A DNA stretch of 64,000 nucleotides from Enterobacteriaceae bacterium 89 (GCA_014156375.1 RQJH01000003.1:1721799-1785798), one strand, 5' to 3'; positions 1-9,546 are shown, counted from the first letter of the stretch. Numbers and translations are program-made. The notes: a model not told the origin generated them from the letters alone.

Positions 1-2
1 AG

Positions 3-554
3 ACTATGGAAAGCTGCGACGAAGAACGGCTGCGAAAGTTAAAGCATCGGGAAGTGGATATCGATATTGGCGGTCAATTGCAGGAGGACCGCTCGATTGT
101 CAGTCGTCGTTTTACCCGTTCGGAGTTTTGCCTTGCCGTCAGCCAGGCGCATCCCCGTATTAAAGAGGAATTTACCCTTGATGCCTGGCGTGAAAATGAA
201 CACCTTTTATGGCAACGGGGTGCCGGGAACATAACGGGCATGCTGGATAACGTGAATCACAGCCTGCTGACAGAGCGCAAAATAGCCTGGACCAGCCCTA
301 ACCTGTTGACCCTTGCCTGGCACTGCGCCCATTCTGAACATCTGATGCTGATGCCGAAGATATTCATTCCGTTTCTGCAAAAGCACTTTCCCATCAAAGC
401 ATTGACGCCGCCCACCGAGCTGCAAATGACCTTCGACTGTTACCTGCATTATCATCTGGCGATGGAAGAAAAAATCGATGCGCTGATGCTGCAAAACATT
501 TTTCCTGCTGCCCTCCAGGGCGATCAAGATCACAATTTTGGCCACTGCTCGTGA
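3..554 (+). CDS. LysR-type transcriptional regulator, C-terminal part (5' end outside window)
   Basis: The reading frame is open from the first bases of the window, so the gene starts upstream and only about 183 C-terminal residues are visible. They resemble the effector-binding (type 2 periplasmic-binding-like) domain of LysR regulators, with a stretch like DIDIGGQLQEDRSIVSRRF followed by a CLAVSQAHPRI strand, as in the YbdO/LeuO-like branch. The helix-turn-helix is not in view, so the LysR call rests on the C-terminal domain only. The protein would act as a cytoplasmic DNA-binding regulator; its target cannot be inferred from the sequence here. The next gene starts about 150 bases downstream on the same strand without obvious coupling. 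Confidence 0.6.
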   Translation, partial: TMESCDEERLRKLKHREVDIDIGGQLQEDRSIVSRRFTRSEFCLAVSQAHPRIKEEFTLDAWRENEHLLWQRGAGNITGMLDNVNHSLLTERKIAWTSPNLLTLAWHCAHSEHLMLMPKIFIPFLQKHFPIKALTPPTELQMTFDCYLHYHLAMEEKIDALMLQNIFPAALQGDQDHNFGHCS

Positions 555-702
555 CGGAGATATAAGCTGAATGAATGATTTCACTGGTTTTTTAGCGATC
601 TAACGCCAGACTTTTGCTTATTTCACATTGCCCTGCTGGCCTAAAAAAAGTAGCATCTTGCACCATTGCTTCACTTATTCTTCATTTAAGCTTCTTTCTA
701 TT

Positions 703-1290
703 ATGCCGCTACATCTGACTGTTTTAGTTTGTTTATTGCTGAGTTTTAGCGGTATTGTTCATGCCAAAGAGGTTCATAAAGCGCATCATGTAAAAGTTAA
801 ACATGTGCAAAAGAAACATCACTCAAAAGTTAAAAGCGGACAAAAAACGCACCGTATAAAAACAGCACACGCCGCTATTAAAACAGCCAAACCCGCCACC
901 GGTATTAAGCGCCGTAAAAGTCTGATGAATGAATACGCTAACTGGAAAGGCACGCACTACCGGTTAGGGGGAAATTCCCATAAGGCGATTGATTGCTCGG
1001 CGCTGACCAAGCGTTTCTATCAGGAAGCTTTCGACGTCAGTCTGCCAAGAACCACCACCGGACAGCTGCAGAAAGGCAAAAAAGCCAAACACAGAGCGAT
1101 GCGTATCGGCGATCTGGTGTTCTTCAAAACCGGGCGAGTGCAAAAGCATGTGGGGATTTATATCGGCGAAGATCAGTTCATCCACGCTTCTCGTGAGAAA
1201 GGGGTGACAATTTCGGAGCTGAGTAATCCGTACTGGAATCAGCACTTGCTGGCCGTACGCCGCGTACTGCCTGAAACCGCGCTCAGATAA
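703..1290 (+). CDS. Secreted NlpC/P60 cysteine peptidase with basic Lys/His-rich linker
   Basis: Predicted peptidoglycan endopeptidase of 195 residues acting in the periplasm. Residues 1-22 look like a Sec signal peptide ending VHA. Residues 23 to about 70 form a strikingly basic Lys/His-rich linker. The NlpC/P60 domain follows, with catalytic Cys98 in DCSAL, His149 in KHVGIYIG and His161 in FIHAS, the Cys-His-His arrangement of MepS/MepH-type DD- or LD-endopeptidases. The frame is open further upstream to a TTG at 628, but only the ATG at 703 puts the hydrophobic signal at the N-terminus; no strong ribosome binding site is visible for either. The last 8 bases overlap the end of a small gene on the other strand. 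Confidence 0.75.
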   Translation: MPLHLTVLVCLLLSFSGIVHAKEVHKAHHVKVKHVQKKHHSKVKSGQKTHRIKTAHAAIKTAKPATGIKRRKSLMNEYANWKGTHYRLGGNSHKAIDCSALTKRFYQEAFDVSLPRTTTGQLQKGKKAKHRAMRIGDLVFFKTGRVQKHVGIYIGEDQFIHASREKGVTISELSNPYWNQHLLAVRRVLPETALR

Positions 1291-1462
1291 ACTCTTCCAG
1301 CAGATGAAAAACGCCGTAGCTGAATAGCCAGCCGCTGCCGATGACGGCGCTTTTTTTCGGCAGGCTCATTCCCGCAATGATATGTTTCGCCTTCAGATAG
1401 ACGACAAAAGAAAACGCTAACTTTGCTGCCAGCGTGATCAACAAAATAATAAATAAATTCAT
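1283..1462 (-). CDS. Small hydrophobic membrane protein (59 aa), unrecognised
   Basis: A 59-codon gene read from an ATG at 1462 with AAGGTGA ribosome binding sequence about 7 bases upstream. The product begins MNLFIILLITLAAKLAFSF and contains a first hydrophobic segment (about residues 2-22), a short basic loop with YLKAKH, and a second weaker hydrophobic stretch (about 40-57) ending HLLEEFI. It is probably an inner-membrane protein with one or two spans. It converges on, and overlaps by 8 bases, the NlpC/P60 gene. I do not recognise the family. Support is the ribosome binding site, the membrane-like composition and the lack of another explanation for this 330-base gap. Confidence 0.6.
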   Translation of the reverse strand: MNLFIILLITLAAKLAFSFVVYLKAKHIIAGMSLPKKSAVIGSGWLFSYGVFHLLEEFI

Positions 1463-1623
1463 TTTCTTTCTTCACCTTATGAAGCCAAAAATCATGGAGC
1501 GGGAATGCTACATCAGGCATTCCCATGAACAAAGAAAGGAATTGTTTCTTATTTTTAAAACAATCTAACTGCATTAACGACAATTAACATTAACAAATAT
1601 TGTTACGCCATAATGCCCCAGAC

Positions 1624-2820
1624 TTACGATGCAGCAACCAGCGCCTGAGCACAGGCCCAGGCGGAAGCCCACGCCCACTGGAAGTTATAGCCGCCGAGCC
1701 AGCCGGTCACGTCCATCACTTCACCGATGAAATACAGCCCCGGTGCTTTTTTCGCTTCCATAGTACGGGAAGAGAGCTCGTTGGTGTCGACTCCGCCCAG
1801 CGTCACTTCCGCCGTGCGGTAGCCTTCGGTGCCGTTGGGCTGCACTCGCCAGTTGGTCAGCGTCTCCACCAGCGCCTGCTGCTCTTTCGCGTTGAGCTGC
1901 TTTAGCGTCACGTCCGGGATTTGTCCCAGCTGCTGTAGGCATTCGACCAGCCGTTTTGGCAGCTGCATTGCCAGCGTGTTTTTCAGGCTCTGATTAGGGT
2001 GAGCTTCGCGCTGTTCATTAAGGAAGTCCTCAAGCGCGCAGTCCGGCAGCATATTGATGCTGACGAACTCGCCCGGCAGCCAGTAGCTGGAGATCTGCAA
2101 CACCGCCGGGCCAGACAGGCCGCGATGGGTGAACAGCAGATTTTCACGGAACACGGTGCCATCGCTGGCGGTGATAACCGAAGGAACGGAGACGCCGGAC
2201 AGCACCTGTAGCTGCTCAAGCAGCGGCTTATGCAGAGTGAACGGCACCAGCCCCGCGCGGGTTGGCAACACGTTCAGTCCAAACTGTTCGGCAATCTTGT
2301 AGCCAAACGGTGAAGCGCCGAGACCCGGCATCGACAGGCCACCGCTGGCGATAACCAGTTTGTTCGTCACCACCGATTCCCCGTTGAGCTGCAAAACGTA
2401 ACCTTCGTCGTTACGCTCCACGCTGATGATTTCAGTGCGCAGGCGGGTGGTCACGTTGCCTTTTTCACATTCGGCCACCAGCATCGCGACAATCTGCTCA
2501 GCGGAGTCATCACAGAACAGCTGCCCGAGGGTCTTCTCGTGCCAGGCGATGTTGTACTTGCCCACCAGCTCGATAAAATCCCACTGGGTGTAGCGCGCCA
2601 GCGCCGACTTACAGAAATGCGGGTTCTGGCTCAGGTAAGCCGCAGGCTCCACGTACATATTGGTGAAGTTACAGCGACCGCCGCCGGACATTAAAATCTT
2701 GCGGCCAGGCTTCTTGCCATTATCCAGCAGCAGCACTCGCGCACCGGCCTGCCCTGCCTGGGCCGCACAAAACATACCCGCCGCGCCTGCGCCGACTACA
2801 ATGGCATCAAACCTTTCCAC
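1624..2820 (-). CDS. yhiN: YhiN family FAD-dependent flavoprotein
   Basis: Predicted cytoplasmic flavoprotein of the HI0933/YhiN family, 398 residues, nearly colinear with E. coli YhiN (about 400). The N-terminus carries the Rossmann dinucleotide-binding motif VVGAGAAGMFCA, followed by GGGRCNFTN; the C-terminus carries the second FAD-contact region YFIGEVMDVTGWLGGYNFQWAW. The substrate is unknown for the family. The chosen start is a GTG at 2820 with AGGAAAGG just upstream, giving the same N-terminus as E. coli (ERFDAIVVGAG). It is divergent from pitA, as in E. coli. Confidence 0.9.
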   Translation of the reverse strand: MERFDAIVVGAGAAGMFCAAQAGQAGARVLLLDNGKKPGRKILMSGGGRCNFTNMYVEPAAYLSQNPHFCKSALARYTQWDFIELVGKYNIAWHEKTLGQLFCDDSAEQIVAMLVAECEKGNVTTRLRTEIISVERNDEGYVLQLNGESVVTNKLVIASGGLSMPGLGASPFGYKIAEQFGLNVLPTRAGLVPFTLHKPLLEQLQVLSGVSVPSVITASDGTVFRENLLFTHRGLSGPAVLQISSYWLPGEFVSINMLPDCALEDFLNEQREAHPNQSLKNTLAMQLPKRLVECLQQLGQIPDVTLKQLNAKEQQALVETLTNWRVQPNGTEGYRTAEVTLGGVDTNELSSRTMEAKKAPGLYFIGEVMDVTGWLGGYNFQWAWASAWACAQALVAAS

Positions 2821-3050
2821 ACGCCTTTCCTCTCAACTTGAATGTCGGGAAGTGTAAATTTTACCTGCCCGTACCACCAGTAAGATTTTTTTCATGTCTG
2901 GTCATACCATTGAAAGATATAGGATAATTCCTGACATGAATTTTACGCCGGTGAACAAATATCAATAAAAGTCTATATTTCTCTTTGCCCACGCTGCGTT
3001 TGTCCACGATAATGCGCCGCGTTCATGTCCTCAAAATGGCGTAACGTCCT

Positions 3051-4550
3051 ATGCTACATTTGTTTGCTGGCCTGGATTTACATACCGGGCTTTTGTTATT
3101 GCTTGCTCTGGGGTTTGTGTTGTTCTACGAAGCGATTAACGGCTTCCACGACACCGCAAACGCAGTGGCTACTGTTATCTACACCCGCGCAATGCGTTCG
3201 CAATTGGCGGTGGCGATGGCAGCCATCTTCAACTTCTTTGGCGTACTGTTAGGCGGTCTTAGCGTTGCCTATGCGATTGTGCATATGCTGCCAACGGATC
3301 TCCTGCTGAACATGGGTTCTGCTCATGGCCTCGCCATGGTCTTCTCCATGCTGCTGGCGGCGATTATCTGGAACCTCGGTACCTGGTATTTCGGCCTTCC
3401 GGCATCCAGCTCTCATACCCTGATCGGGGCTATCATCGGGATTGGTTTAACCAATGCGCTGATGACCGGCACCTCGGTGGTTGACGCGCTGAATATCCCG
3501 AAAGTGATTGGGATTTTCGCCTCGTTAATCCTCTCCCCGATTGTCGGTCTGGTGATTGCGGGCGGGCTGATTTTCCTGCTGCGTCGTTACTGGAGCGGCA
3601 CCAAGAAAAAAGCGCGTATCCACATGACACCTGCGGAACGTGAAAAGATGGACGGGAAGAAAAAACCGCCATTCTGGACGCGTATCGCGCTGATCCTTTC
3701 CGCTATCGGCGTGGCCTTCTCTCATGGCGCGAACGATGGTCAGAAAGGCATTGGTCTGGTGATGCTGGTACTGATCGGCGTTGCACCGGCAGGCTTCGTG
3801 GTGAACATGAACGCTTCCGGCTACGACATCACTCGTACCCGCGACGCGGTCAATAACGTGGAAATCTATTTCCAGCAGCATCCTGATCTGCTGAAAAAAG
3901 CTACCGGTGTGGATCAGTTGGTTCCTTCTCCGGATACCGCGACCACCGCGCCTGGCGAGTTCCACTGCCACCCGGCGAACACCCTCAACGCCCTGAACCG
4001 CGTGAAGGATCTGCTGGGTAACAACGTCGAAAGCTATGACAAACTGACCGTTGATCAACGCAGCCAGATGCGTCGCATTATGCTTTGCATCTCCGACACC
4101 ACCGACAAAGTGGCGAAGCTGCCTGATGTGAGCAATGACGATCAGCGTCTGCTGAAGAAACTCAAAACCGATATGCTCAACACCATCGAGTATGCTCCGG
4201 TCTGGATTATCATGGCCGTCGCGCTGGCGCTGGGCATTGGTACCATGATCGGCTGGCGTCGCGTGGCGACCACTATCGGCGAGAAAATCGGTAAGAAAGG
4301 CATGACTTATGCGCAGGGTATGTCCGCGCAGATGACCGCCGCCGTATCGATTGGTCTGGCAAGCTATACCGGGATGCCGGTATCCACCACCCACGTTCTG
4401 TCGTCCTCCGTTGCGGGTACGATGATCGTTGACGGCGGTGGCCTGCAGCGCAAAACCGTGACGAATATCCTGATGGCGTGGGTGCTGACCCTGCCAGCGG
4501 CGATTATTCTCTCTGGCGTGCTGTACTGGTTAAGCCTGAAGCTTATCTAA
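3051..4550 (+). CDS. pitA: Low-affinity inorganic phosphate/metal transporter PitA
   Basis: Inner-membrane proton symporter of the PiT family that takes up phosphate as a neutral metal-phosphate complex. At 499 residues it equals E. coli PitA. The two duplicated PiT signature regions are visible near the N-terminus ([18 protein letters not shown]) and mid-protein ([13 protein letters not shown]), with a long soluble loop between about residues 250 and 380 and a C-terminal set of membrane spans containing [12 protein letters not shown] rho-independent terminator follows directly. The ribosome binding site is weak, but the N-terminus [15 protein letters not shown] matches the E. coli protein. 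Confidence 0.97.
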   Translation: MLHLFAGLDLHTGLLLLLALGFVLFYEAINGFHDTANAVATVIYTRAMRSQLAVAMAAIFNFFGVLLGGLSVAYAIVHMLPTDLLLNMGSAHGLAMVFSMLLAAIIWNLGTWYFGLPASSSHTLIGAIIGIGLTNALMTGTSVVDALNIPKVIGIFASLILSPIVGLVIAGGLIFLLRRYWSGTKKKARIHMTPAEREKMDGKKKPPFWTRIALILSAIGVAFSHGANDGQKGIGLVMLVLIGVAPAGFVVNMNASGYDITRTRDAVNNVEIYFQQHPDLLKKATGVDQLVPSPDTATTAPGEFHCHPANTLNALNRVKDLLGNNVESYDKLTVDQRSQMRRIMLCISDTTDKVAKLPDVSNDDQRLLKKLKTDMLNTIEYAPVWIIMAVALALGIGTMIGWRRVATTIGEKIGKKGMTYAQGMSAQMTAAVSIGLASYTGMPVSTTHVLSSSVAGTMIVDGGGLQRKTVTNILMAWVLTLPAAIILSGVLYWLSLKLI

Positions 4551-4569
4551 ACCAGTCTGTAGAAACGAC

Positions 4570-4602
4570 AAAAACGGGTCAGGAAACTGACCCGTTTTTT
4601 TA
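4570..4602 (+). terminator. Rho-independent terminator of pitA
   Basis: A stem formed by ACGGGTCA and TGACCCGT around a GGAAAC loop is flanked by A and T runs, 20 bases after the pitA stop. The flanking A-run means it could also work on the other strand. Confidence 0.9.
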
Positions 4603-4736
4603 TGCCTGCGATTCAACTGGCTGAATCTATCTTCAGGAAAATCTGAACATTTTATGTCCAAAAATTCAACGAAGAAATTATTACTCTGCATGAGGTAAAC
4701 AAACGATGGAATGGATTGTAAAACGAAGGAGAAGAT

Positions 4737-5126
4737 ATGGCCTGTGTACCCACCCCCGGACCTGGTTCGATAGTCATTTGCAATAACATGCGCGAAGCAC
4801 GCTTGCATGGAATGCCGCGTAATATGGCAACACCCTCAACCTATTATTGGTTCTATCAAAAAGTCAGAAATGGTGGTCCATGGGATTACAAAAAATTCGA
4901 TCCCTACTTCGCCGCATTTGGTAATTTTAACTTCGGAGCTGCCGGAACAGCAGCAGGTATCAGCGCAAACATTCTTCTTAGGGGTGCTGGCTGGGCTCAG
5001 GGACATGCAGGAACATCAAGACCAGAATGGGGAAAGTGGCATGAGAAACCGCCCTATGGGGATGACCCAACCGATCAGCGCAACATAGAGCAAGGAATAG
5101 AATATGCCATTCAAAACGGCTATTAA
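4737..5126 (+). CDS. Stand-alone polymorphic toxin type 44 domain protein
   Basis: A 129-residue protein that consists almost entirely of what looks like a bacterial toxin 44 (Ntox44) domain: hallmarks are WFYQKVRNGGPWDYK (about 42-56), the FGNFNFGAAGTAAG segment, LLRGAGWAQ and PPYGDDPTDQ near the end. Only some 15 residues precede the domain, with no signal peptide, PAAR, Rhs or VgrG part. The start ATG has a good AAGGAGA site 5 bases upstream, so the gene does not look like a truncated tail. A membrane-anchored partner begins inside its 3' end. The pair sits between pitA and uspB, which are neighbours in E. coli, and is visibly richer in A and T than the genes around it, suggesting acquisition. 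The biochemical activity of the family is not established from this sequence. Confidence 0.7.
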   Translation: MACVPTPGPGSIVICNNMREARLHGMPRNMATPSTYYWFYQKVRNGGPWDYKKFDPYFAAFGNFNFGAAGTAAGISANILLRGAGWAQGHAGTSRPEWGKWHEKPPYGDDPTDQRNIEQGIEYAIQNGY

Positions 5127-5511
5127 ATGGATCCATCGGTTCGTTACCGTTCTGCTGTTGGTGCTGGTCGGGGCTTTTTTGTGGCTGAATCACCAACCTA
5201 CTCACCGGGAAAGTGATGAGCTAAAACGGGCGTATAAGCTGTCTGACGACGTTTGGCTCTACATGACCGCCAACGACGAGGGGGGAACCACAGTCCCCAC
5301 GATCTATCGCTACTATCTTTCAAAAGAAATACACGGCGATAACAAAGACATTGCTAAAACACTCGCTACCATCCCGCCGGTCATTGTGGGAACAGGCAGC
5401 ATCGTTGAAACCAGTGTAGATAAAAAAGGTGAAGTCACTCTGTCTTACAGCGGGAAGGTATTTTCAGTGCGCGAAGATATTGGCCAACTAAAGCTGACCC
5501 TTACACCCTGA
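5104..5511 (+). CDS. Putative membrane-anchored immunity protein for the toxin-44 protein
   Basis: A 135-residue protein beginning inside the toxin gene (23-base overlap), which implies translational coupling. Residues about 10-29 form a single hydrophobic segment (VTVLLLVLVGAFLWL) preceded by basic residues, so the rest (about 105 residues) should face the periplasm. I do not recognise the soluble domain; the immunity role is inferred from the toxin-then-immunity order, the overlap and the small size. A periplasmic immunity domain would fit a toxin that acts in the cell envelope or passes through the periplasm. A small lipoprotein-like or lysis-type accessory protein is the alternative. Confidence 0.55.
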   Translation: MPFKTAIKWIHRFVTVLLLVLVGAFLWLNHQPTHRESDELKRAYKLSDDVWLYMTANDEGGTTVPTIYRYYLSKEIHGDNKDIAKTLATIPPVIVGTGSIVETSVDKKGEVTLSYSGKVFSVREDIGQLKLTLTP

Positions 5512-5522
5512 CCTTTGATGAA

Positions 5523-5549
5523 GAGAGGCGGGTTTTACCCCGCCCTCTG
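5523..5549. terminator. Hairpin between convergent immunity gene and uspB
   Basis: AGAGGCGGG and CCCGCCCTCT pair (one bulge) around a TTTTA loop, midway between the two stop codons. There is no clear T-run on either strand, so termination strength is uncertain. Confidence 0.45.
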
Positions 5550-5553
5550 ACAA

Positions 5554-5889
5554 TCAGTGCCAAATCATCAGCGCAATCATGCTGATAATCACCAGCCCGC
5601 TGAGCGCACTGGTTAACACAAACTGACGACGAACGCGCTCACAGCGACGAATAAACTCATCATCATGATGATCGCGATAACGCTGCGCGTAGATATACCA
5701 CACCAGACGCACCTGCTTGCCAGGCTGACCGTGAGAGGTAAAAAAGCCTCCGCCATCCACATACTGATAGAGTAAGGGATCGCAACCACGCAGCACCACC
5801 AGCAACGCGCGCAACGATGAGAAATAGCGCGCCATATTCACCACACAAACGATGCACAAAGCCCAAAACAGTGCGACAGTGCTTACCAT
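5554..5889 (-). CDS. uspB: Universal stress protein B
   Basis: Integral inner-membrane stress protein of 111 residues, same length as E. coli UspB and nearly identical in sequence. Hydrophobic segments lie at the N-terminus ([14 protein letters not shown]) and the C-terminus ([16 protein letters not shown]), with a soluble Arg-rich middle containing the conserved [20 protein letters not shown]. In E. coli it is RpoS-dependent and loss causes ethanol sensitivity in stationary phase. It is divergent from uspA. The GAGGAGGT ribosome binding sequence is very close to the start codon. Confidence 0.95.
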   Translation of the reverse strand: MVSTVALFWALCIVCVVNMARYFSSLRALLVVLRGCDPLLYQYVDGGGFFTSHGQPGKQVRLVWYIYAQRYRDHHDDEFIRRCERVRRQFVLTSALSGLVIISMIALMIWH

Positions 5890-6191
5890 ACCTCCTCCCC
5901 GGCGACCCGCCCACGGAGACTCCCTCCGGGACTACCGCACCCCGAAACTCGACAGACAGTCAGTGAAAGAGTGTGAAGCCGATCACGTTAAGTCTTCCGA
6001 ACGGCTCTTTAAATAGTGTAGGAGATCACCTGATTTTTTTGCCACATCCTTAACCGTTATCAATAGCTAAACCGCAAAGATTTGTTTAACTAATTGGTGA
6101 TCAAGGTACATTGACGTAGCTTGAGGGTCGTTTTAATGTGGAATTGTTAACTACAATTAGTCATTACATCACTTAAGGAAGGAGTAACACT
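5890..6191. promoter_or_regulatory. uspB-uspA divergent intergenic region
   Basis: A 302-base gene-free region that must hold the promoters of both stress genes. A TTGACG hexamer at 6111-6116 followed by a TTTAAT/TAATGT stretch at 6132-6139 is a plausible sigma-70 promoter for uspA; the spacing is 15-17 bases depending on the -10 chosen. No confident RpoS promoter for uspB could be picked by eye. No small gene was seen. Confidence 0.45.
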
Positions 6192-6629
6192 ATGGCTTAC
6201 AAACACATTCTTATCGCGGTTGACCTGTCACCGGAAAGCAAAGTGCTGGTCGACAAAGCAGTCTCCATGGCGCGCCCGTATAACGCGAAAGTTTCCCTGA
6301 TCCACGTCGACGTGAACTACTCCGATCTCTATACAGGCCTGATTGACGTTAATCTCGGCGACATGCAGAAACGCATTTCCGAAGAAACCCATCACGCGCT
6401 GTCTGAACTCTCTGCGAACGCCGGTTACCCAATCACTGAAACCCTGAGCGGCAGCGGCGACCTGGGCCAGGTGCTGGTCGATGCGATTAAGAAATACGAT
6501 ATGGATCTGGTGGTCTGCGGTCATCATCAGGATTTCTGGAGCAAGCTGATGTCTTCTGCTCGCCAGCTGATTAACACCGTGCATGTGGATATGCTGATTG
6601 TTCCTCTGCGCGATGAGGAAGAAGAGTAA
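6192..6629 (+). CDS. uspA: Universal stress protein A
   Basis: Cytoplasmic universal stress protein (Usp superfamily, alpha/beta fold), 145 residues, one longer than E. coli UspA and otherwise near-identical ([20 protein letters not shown]). UspA-type proteins are induced by starvation, oxidants and growth arrest; they lack the G-2x-G-9x-G-S/T ATP-binding motif typical of UspFG, and none is seen here. A strong AAGGAAGGAG ribosome binding site precedes the start. The gene ends in front of a palindromic repeat pair. Confidence 0.97.
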   Translation: MAYKHILIAVDLSPESKVLVDKAVSMARPYNAKVSLIHVDVNYSDLYTGLIDVNLGDMQKRISEETHHALSELSANAGYPITETLSGSGDLGQVLVDAIKKYDMDLVVCGHHQDFWSKLMSSARQLINTVHVDMLIVPLRDEEEE

Positions 6630-6646
6630 CTTCGCGGCTGTATTTT

Positions 6647-6728
6647 TCCCCTCTCCCTAACCCTCTCCCAAGGGAGAGGGAACTTTCTTTCCCCCTCTCC
6701 CCGTGGGAGAGGGCCGGGGAGAGGGCAT
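6647..6728. repeat. Palindromic CCCTCTCCC/GGGAGAGGG repeat pair (copy 1)
   Basis: Two GC-rich palindromic units in a row between the convergent ends of uspA and rsmJ, each with a CCCTCTCCC arm and GGGAGAGGG arm, followed by GCATCAGACCGCAC. The same unit recurs at 9675, 22303, 26891 and 31037. It resembles a REP/BIME-type family. Confidence 0.85.
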
Positions 6729-6743
6729 CAGACCGCACGGGAA

Positions 6744-7496
6744 TTACTCCCCGCTCCCCGCATAAATATCAAACCGATGCCCCTTAGTGGTCACGGCATT
6801 AGTCGTGGCGACTTCCGCCAGCGGCGGCGCATAGTCCGGGCGTTTCACTACCACTCGCTTAATCGCCAACTGCTGCGCAGGCGCCAGCAAGCCGTCGGCA
6901 TCCAGATCCGGGCCCACCAGCGACTGAAACACCCGCATCTCTTTTTTCACCAGCGCGCTTTTCTGCTTATGCGGGAACATCGGGTCAAGATACACCACCT
7001 GCGGACGCGGGCTGATATCGGTTAACGCCGTGAGGCTGGAAGCGTGGATCAGCTGCAAACGCTCCTGTAGCCACGCCCCGATTTCCGGATCCGCATAGCC
7101 ACGCGCTAAACCATCATCCAGCAGCGCTGCCACCACCGGGTTACGCTCCAGCATCCTCACCCGGCAGCCCACAGAGGCCAGCACAAAGGCATCACGCCCT
7201 AAACCCGCCGTGGCATCTACCACGTCCGGCAGATAGCTGCCCTTAATGCCCACGGCTTTCGCCACCGCTTCACCGCGACCGCCGCCGAATTTGCGTCGGT
7301 GCGCCATCGCGCCGCCAACAAAGTCCACGAAGATCCCGCCAAGCTTTGGCTCATCGCGTTTACGCAGTTCAAGATGCTCCGGCGTTAATACCAGCGCCAT
7401 CAGGTTTTCTTCATCGTGCTCCAGCCCCCAGCGGGCGGCAAGAACAGATAAGGCGCCATCGCTGGCGCCTGATTCATCAACTAAACAGATTTTCAC
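6744..7496 (-). CDS. rsmJ: 16S rRNA (guanine(1516)-N(2))-methyltransferase RsmJ
   Basis: SAM-dependent methyltransferase that makes m2G1516 in 16S rRNA. The frame is open further upstream into prlC, but a GTG at 7496 gives 250 residues and the same N-terminus as E. coli RsmJ (KICLVDESG), so I use it. The SAM-binding motif [18 protein letters not shown] and the catalytic-type [11 protein letters not shown] are visible. The start lies 7 bases after the prlC stop, so the two genes form an operon as in E. coli, probably with reinitiation because no good separate ribosome binding site is present. Confidence 0.95.
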   Translation of the reverse strand: MKICLVDESGASDGALSVLAARWGLEHDEENLMALVLTPEHLELRKRDEPKLGGIFVDFVGGAMAHRRKFGGGRGEAVAKAVGIKGSYLPDVVDATAGLGRDAFVLASVGCRVRMLERNPVVAALLDDGLARGYADPEIGAWLQERLQLIHASSLTALTDISPRPQVVYLDPMFPHKQKSALVKKEMRVFQSLVGPDLDADGLLAPAQQLAIKRVVVKRPDYAPPLAEVATTNAVTTKGHRFDIYAGSGE

Positions 7497-7503
7497 GAAC
7501 GCT

Positions 7504-9546
7504 TTAGCCCTTGATGCCGTAATGCTCAAGCATCGCATCCAGCTGCGGCTCACGACCGCGGAAGCGTTTGAACAGGGTCATCGGCTCTTCAGAACCGCCG
7601 CGGCTCAGGATATTGTCGAGGAACGACTGCCCGGTTTCGCGGTTGAAAATCCCCTCTTCTTCGAAGCGGGAGAACGCATCTGCCGCCAGTACGTCGGCCC
7701 ACAGGTAGCTGTAGTAGCCCGCCGCATAGCCACCAGCAAAGATGTGGCTGAAAGCGTGCGGGAAACGCCCCCACGATGGGCCCGGCACCACGGCAACCTG
7801 TTTTTTGATTTCGGCCAGCGTGTCGAGGATTTTCGCGCCCTGCTGCGGGTTAAACTCCGCATGCAGACGGAAGTCGAACAGACCGAACTCCAGCTGACGC
7901 AGCACGAACATCGCCGCCTGGTAGTTTTTCGCCGCCAGCATTTTCTCCAGCAGCTCTTTCGGCAGCGGTTCGCCGGTTTCATAGTGACCGGAGATAAACG
8001 CCAGCGCATCCGGCTCCCAGCACCAGTTTTCCATAAACTGGCTCGGCAGTTCGACCGCATCCCACGGCACCCCGCTGATGCCAGACACGCCCGCCGTTTC
8101 GATGCGGGTCAGCATGTGATGCAGGCCGTGACCGAATTCGTGGAACAGGGTAATCACTTCGTCATGGGTAAACAGCGCAGGTTTGCCGTTCACCGGACGG
8201 TTAAAGTTACAGGTGAGATAAGCCACCGGTTTTTGCAGTGAGCCGTCGGCTTTACGCATCTGGCCCACGCAGTCGTCCATCCACGCCCCACCGCGCTTGT
8301 GTTCACGAGCGTAGAGATCGAGATAGAAGCTGCCGCGCAGTTCGTTCTTTTCATCGTACAGTTCGAAGAAACGTACTTCCGGATTCCACACGTCGATATC
8401 GGTGCGCTCTTTGGCGGTGATGCCGTAAATACGTTTCACCACTTCGAACAGGCCGTTAACCGCTTTGTTTTCCGGGAAGTAAGGACGCAGCTGCTCGTCG
8501 CTGATGCTGTACAGATGCTGTTTCTGTTTTTCGCTGTAGTAGGCGATATCCCACGGCTGGAGTTCGTCCACGCCGAATTCAGCTTTCGCGTAGGCACGCA
8601 GCTGGGCCAGCTCTTTTTCACCCTGCGGACGGGCGCGTTTCGCCAGATCGGTCAGGAAGTCGAGCACCTGCTGCGGGTTTTCCGCCATTTTGGTGGCGAG
8701 AGATTTATAGGCAAAGCTTTCGAAGCCCAGCAGCTGTGCCAGCTCGTGACGCAGAGCAAGGATCTCTTCCATCACCGGGCTGTTATCCCACTTCCCGGCG
8801 TTCGGACCCTGGTCAGAAGCGCGGGTGGTGTAAGCGCGATACATCTCTTCGCGCAGCGCCTGGTTGTCGCAGTAGGTCATCACCGGCAGATAGCTTGGGA
8901 TATCCAGCGTCAGCAGATAGCCTTCCTGCTCTTTGGCTTCCGCCTGAGCCTTAGCCGCCGCCAGCGCGCTTTCCGGCATGCCGGCCAGTTCGGCTTCGTC
9001 GGAAATCAGCTTGTTCCAGCCCATGGTCGCGTCGAGCACGTTGTTGCTGTACTGGTTGCCCAGCTCGGACAGACGCGCAGCGATTTCGCCGTAGCGCGTT
9101 TGCTTCTCTTTCGACAGGCCAATCCCGGACAGCTCAAAGTCACGCAGCGCGTTATCCACCGCTTTCTTCTCAGCGATGCTCAGGCCCGCGTAATTGTTGC
9201 CATCGCGCAGGTTGCGGTAGGCCTGATAAAGCCCTTCGTGCTGGCCGACCCAGGTACTGTACTCAGACAGCAGCGGCAGGGTTTGTTCGTAGGCTTCGCG
9301 CAGCTCCGGGCTGTTTTTCACGGAGTTCAGGTGGCTGATTGGTGAGAACACACGGCCCAGCACGTCGTCCACTTCCGCCAGCTTCTGGCAGAGGTTTTCC
9401 CAGCTGTAAGGCGCGCCCTGCGCCACCACGCTCTCGACCGCCGCACGGCAATCATCCAGCGCTTTGGTCACTGCGGGAACAACGTGTTCAGGCTGGATTT
9501 TGGAAAACGGCGGCAGGTCAAAAGGCTGTAACAATGGATTGGTCAT
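7504..9546 (-). CDS. prlC: Oligopeptidase A
   Basis: Cytoplasmic zinc metallopeptidase of the M3 family that degrades short peptides, including cleaved signal peptides. 680 residues from the ATG at 9546 ([16 protein letters not shown]), identical in length to E. coli; a longer frame reaches 9639 but adds unrelated residues. The zinc motif HEFGHGLHH is present near residue 470, followed by the downstream glutamate region [10 protein letters not shown]. prlC is a sigma-32 heat-shock gene in E. coli. First gene of the prlC-rsmJ operon. Confidence 0.97.
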   Translation of the reverse strand: MTNPLLQPFDLPPFSKIQPEHVVPAVTKALDDCRAAVESVVAQGAPYSWENLCQKLAEVDDVLGRVFSPISHLNSVKNSPELREAYEQTLPLLSEYSTWVGQHEGLYQAYRNLRDGNNYAGLSIAEKKAVDNALRDFELSGIGLSKEKQTRYGEIAARLSELGNQYSNNVLDATMGWNKLISDEAELAGMPESALAAAKAQAEAKEQEGYLLTLDIPSYLPVMTYCDNQALREEMYRAYTTRASDQGPNAGKWDNSPVMEEILALRHELAQLLGFESFAYKSLATKMAENPQQVLDFLTDLAKRARPQGEKELAQLRAYAKAEFGVDELQPWDIAYYSEKQKQHLYSISDEQLRPYFPENKAVNGLFEVVKRIYGITAKERTDIDVWNPEVRFFELYDEKNELRGSFYLDLYAREHKRGGAWMDDCVGQMRKADGSLQKPVAYLTCNFNRPVNGKPALFTHDEVITLFHEFGHGLHHMLTRIETAGVSGISGVPWDAVELPSQFMENWCWEPDALAFISGHYETGEPLPKELLEKMLAAKNYQAAMFVLRQLEFGLFDFRLHAEFNPQQGAKILDTLAEIKKQVAVVPGPSWGRFPHAFSHIFAGGYAAGYYSYLWADVLAADAFSRFEEEGIFNRETGQSFLDNILSRGGSEEPMTLFKRFRGREPQLDAMLEHYGIKG

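Noticed and set aside
7497-7553. N-terminal extension of rsmJ into prlC
   Set aside because: The GTG at 7496 gives the 250-residue conserved form; the upstream codons are part of prlC.
8299-9345. A 348-codon open frame opposite prlC, and similar long frames at 41612-42583 and 3525-4394
   Set aside because: All lie entirely within well-identified genes on the other strand and show no family resemblance.
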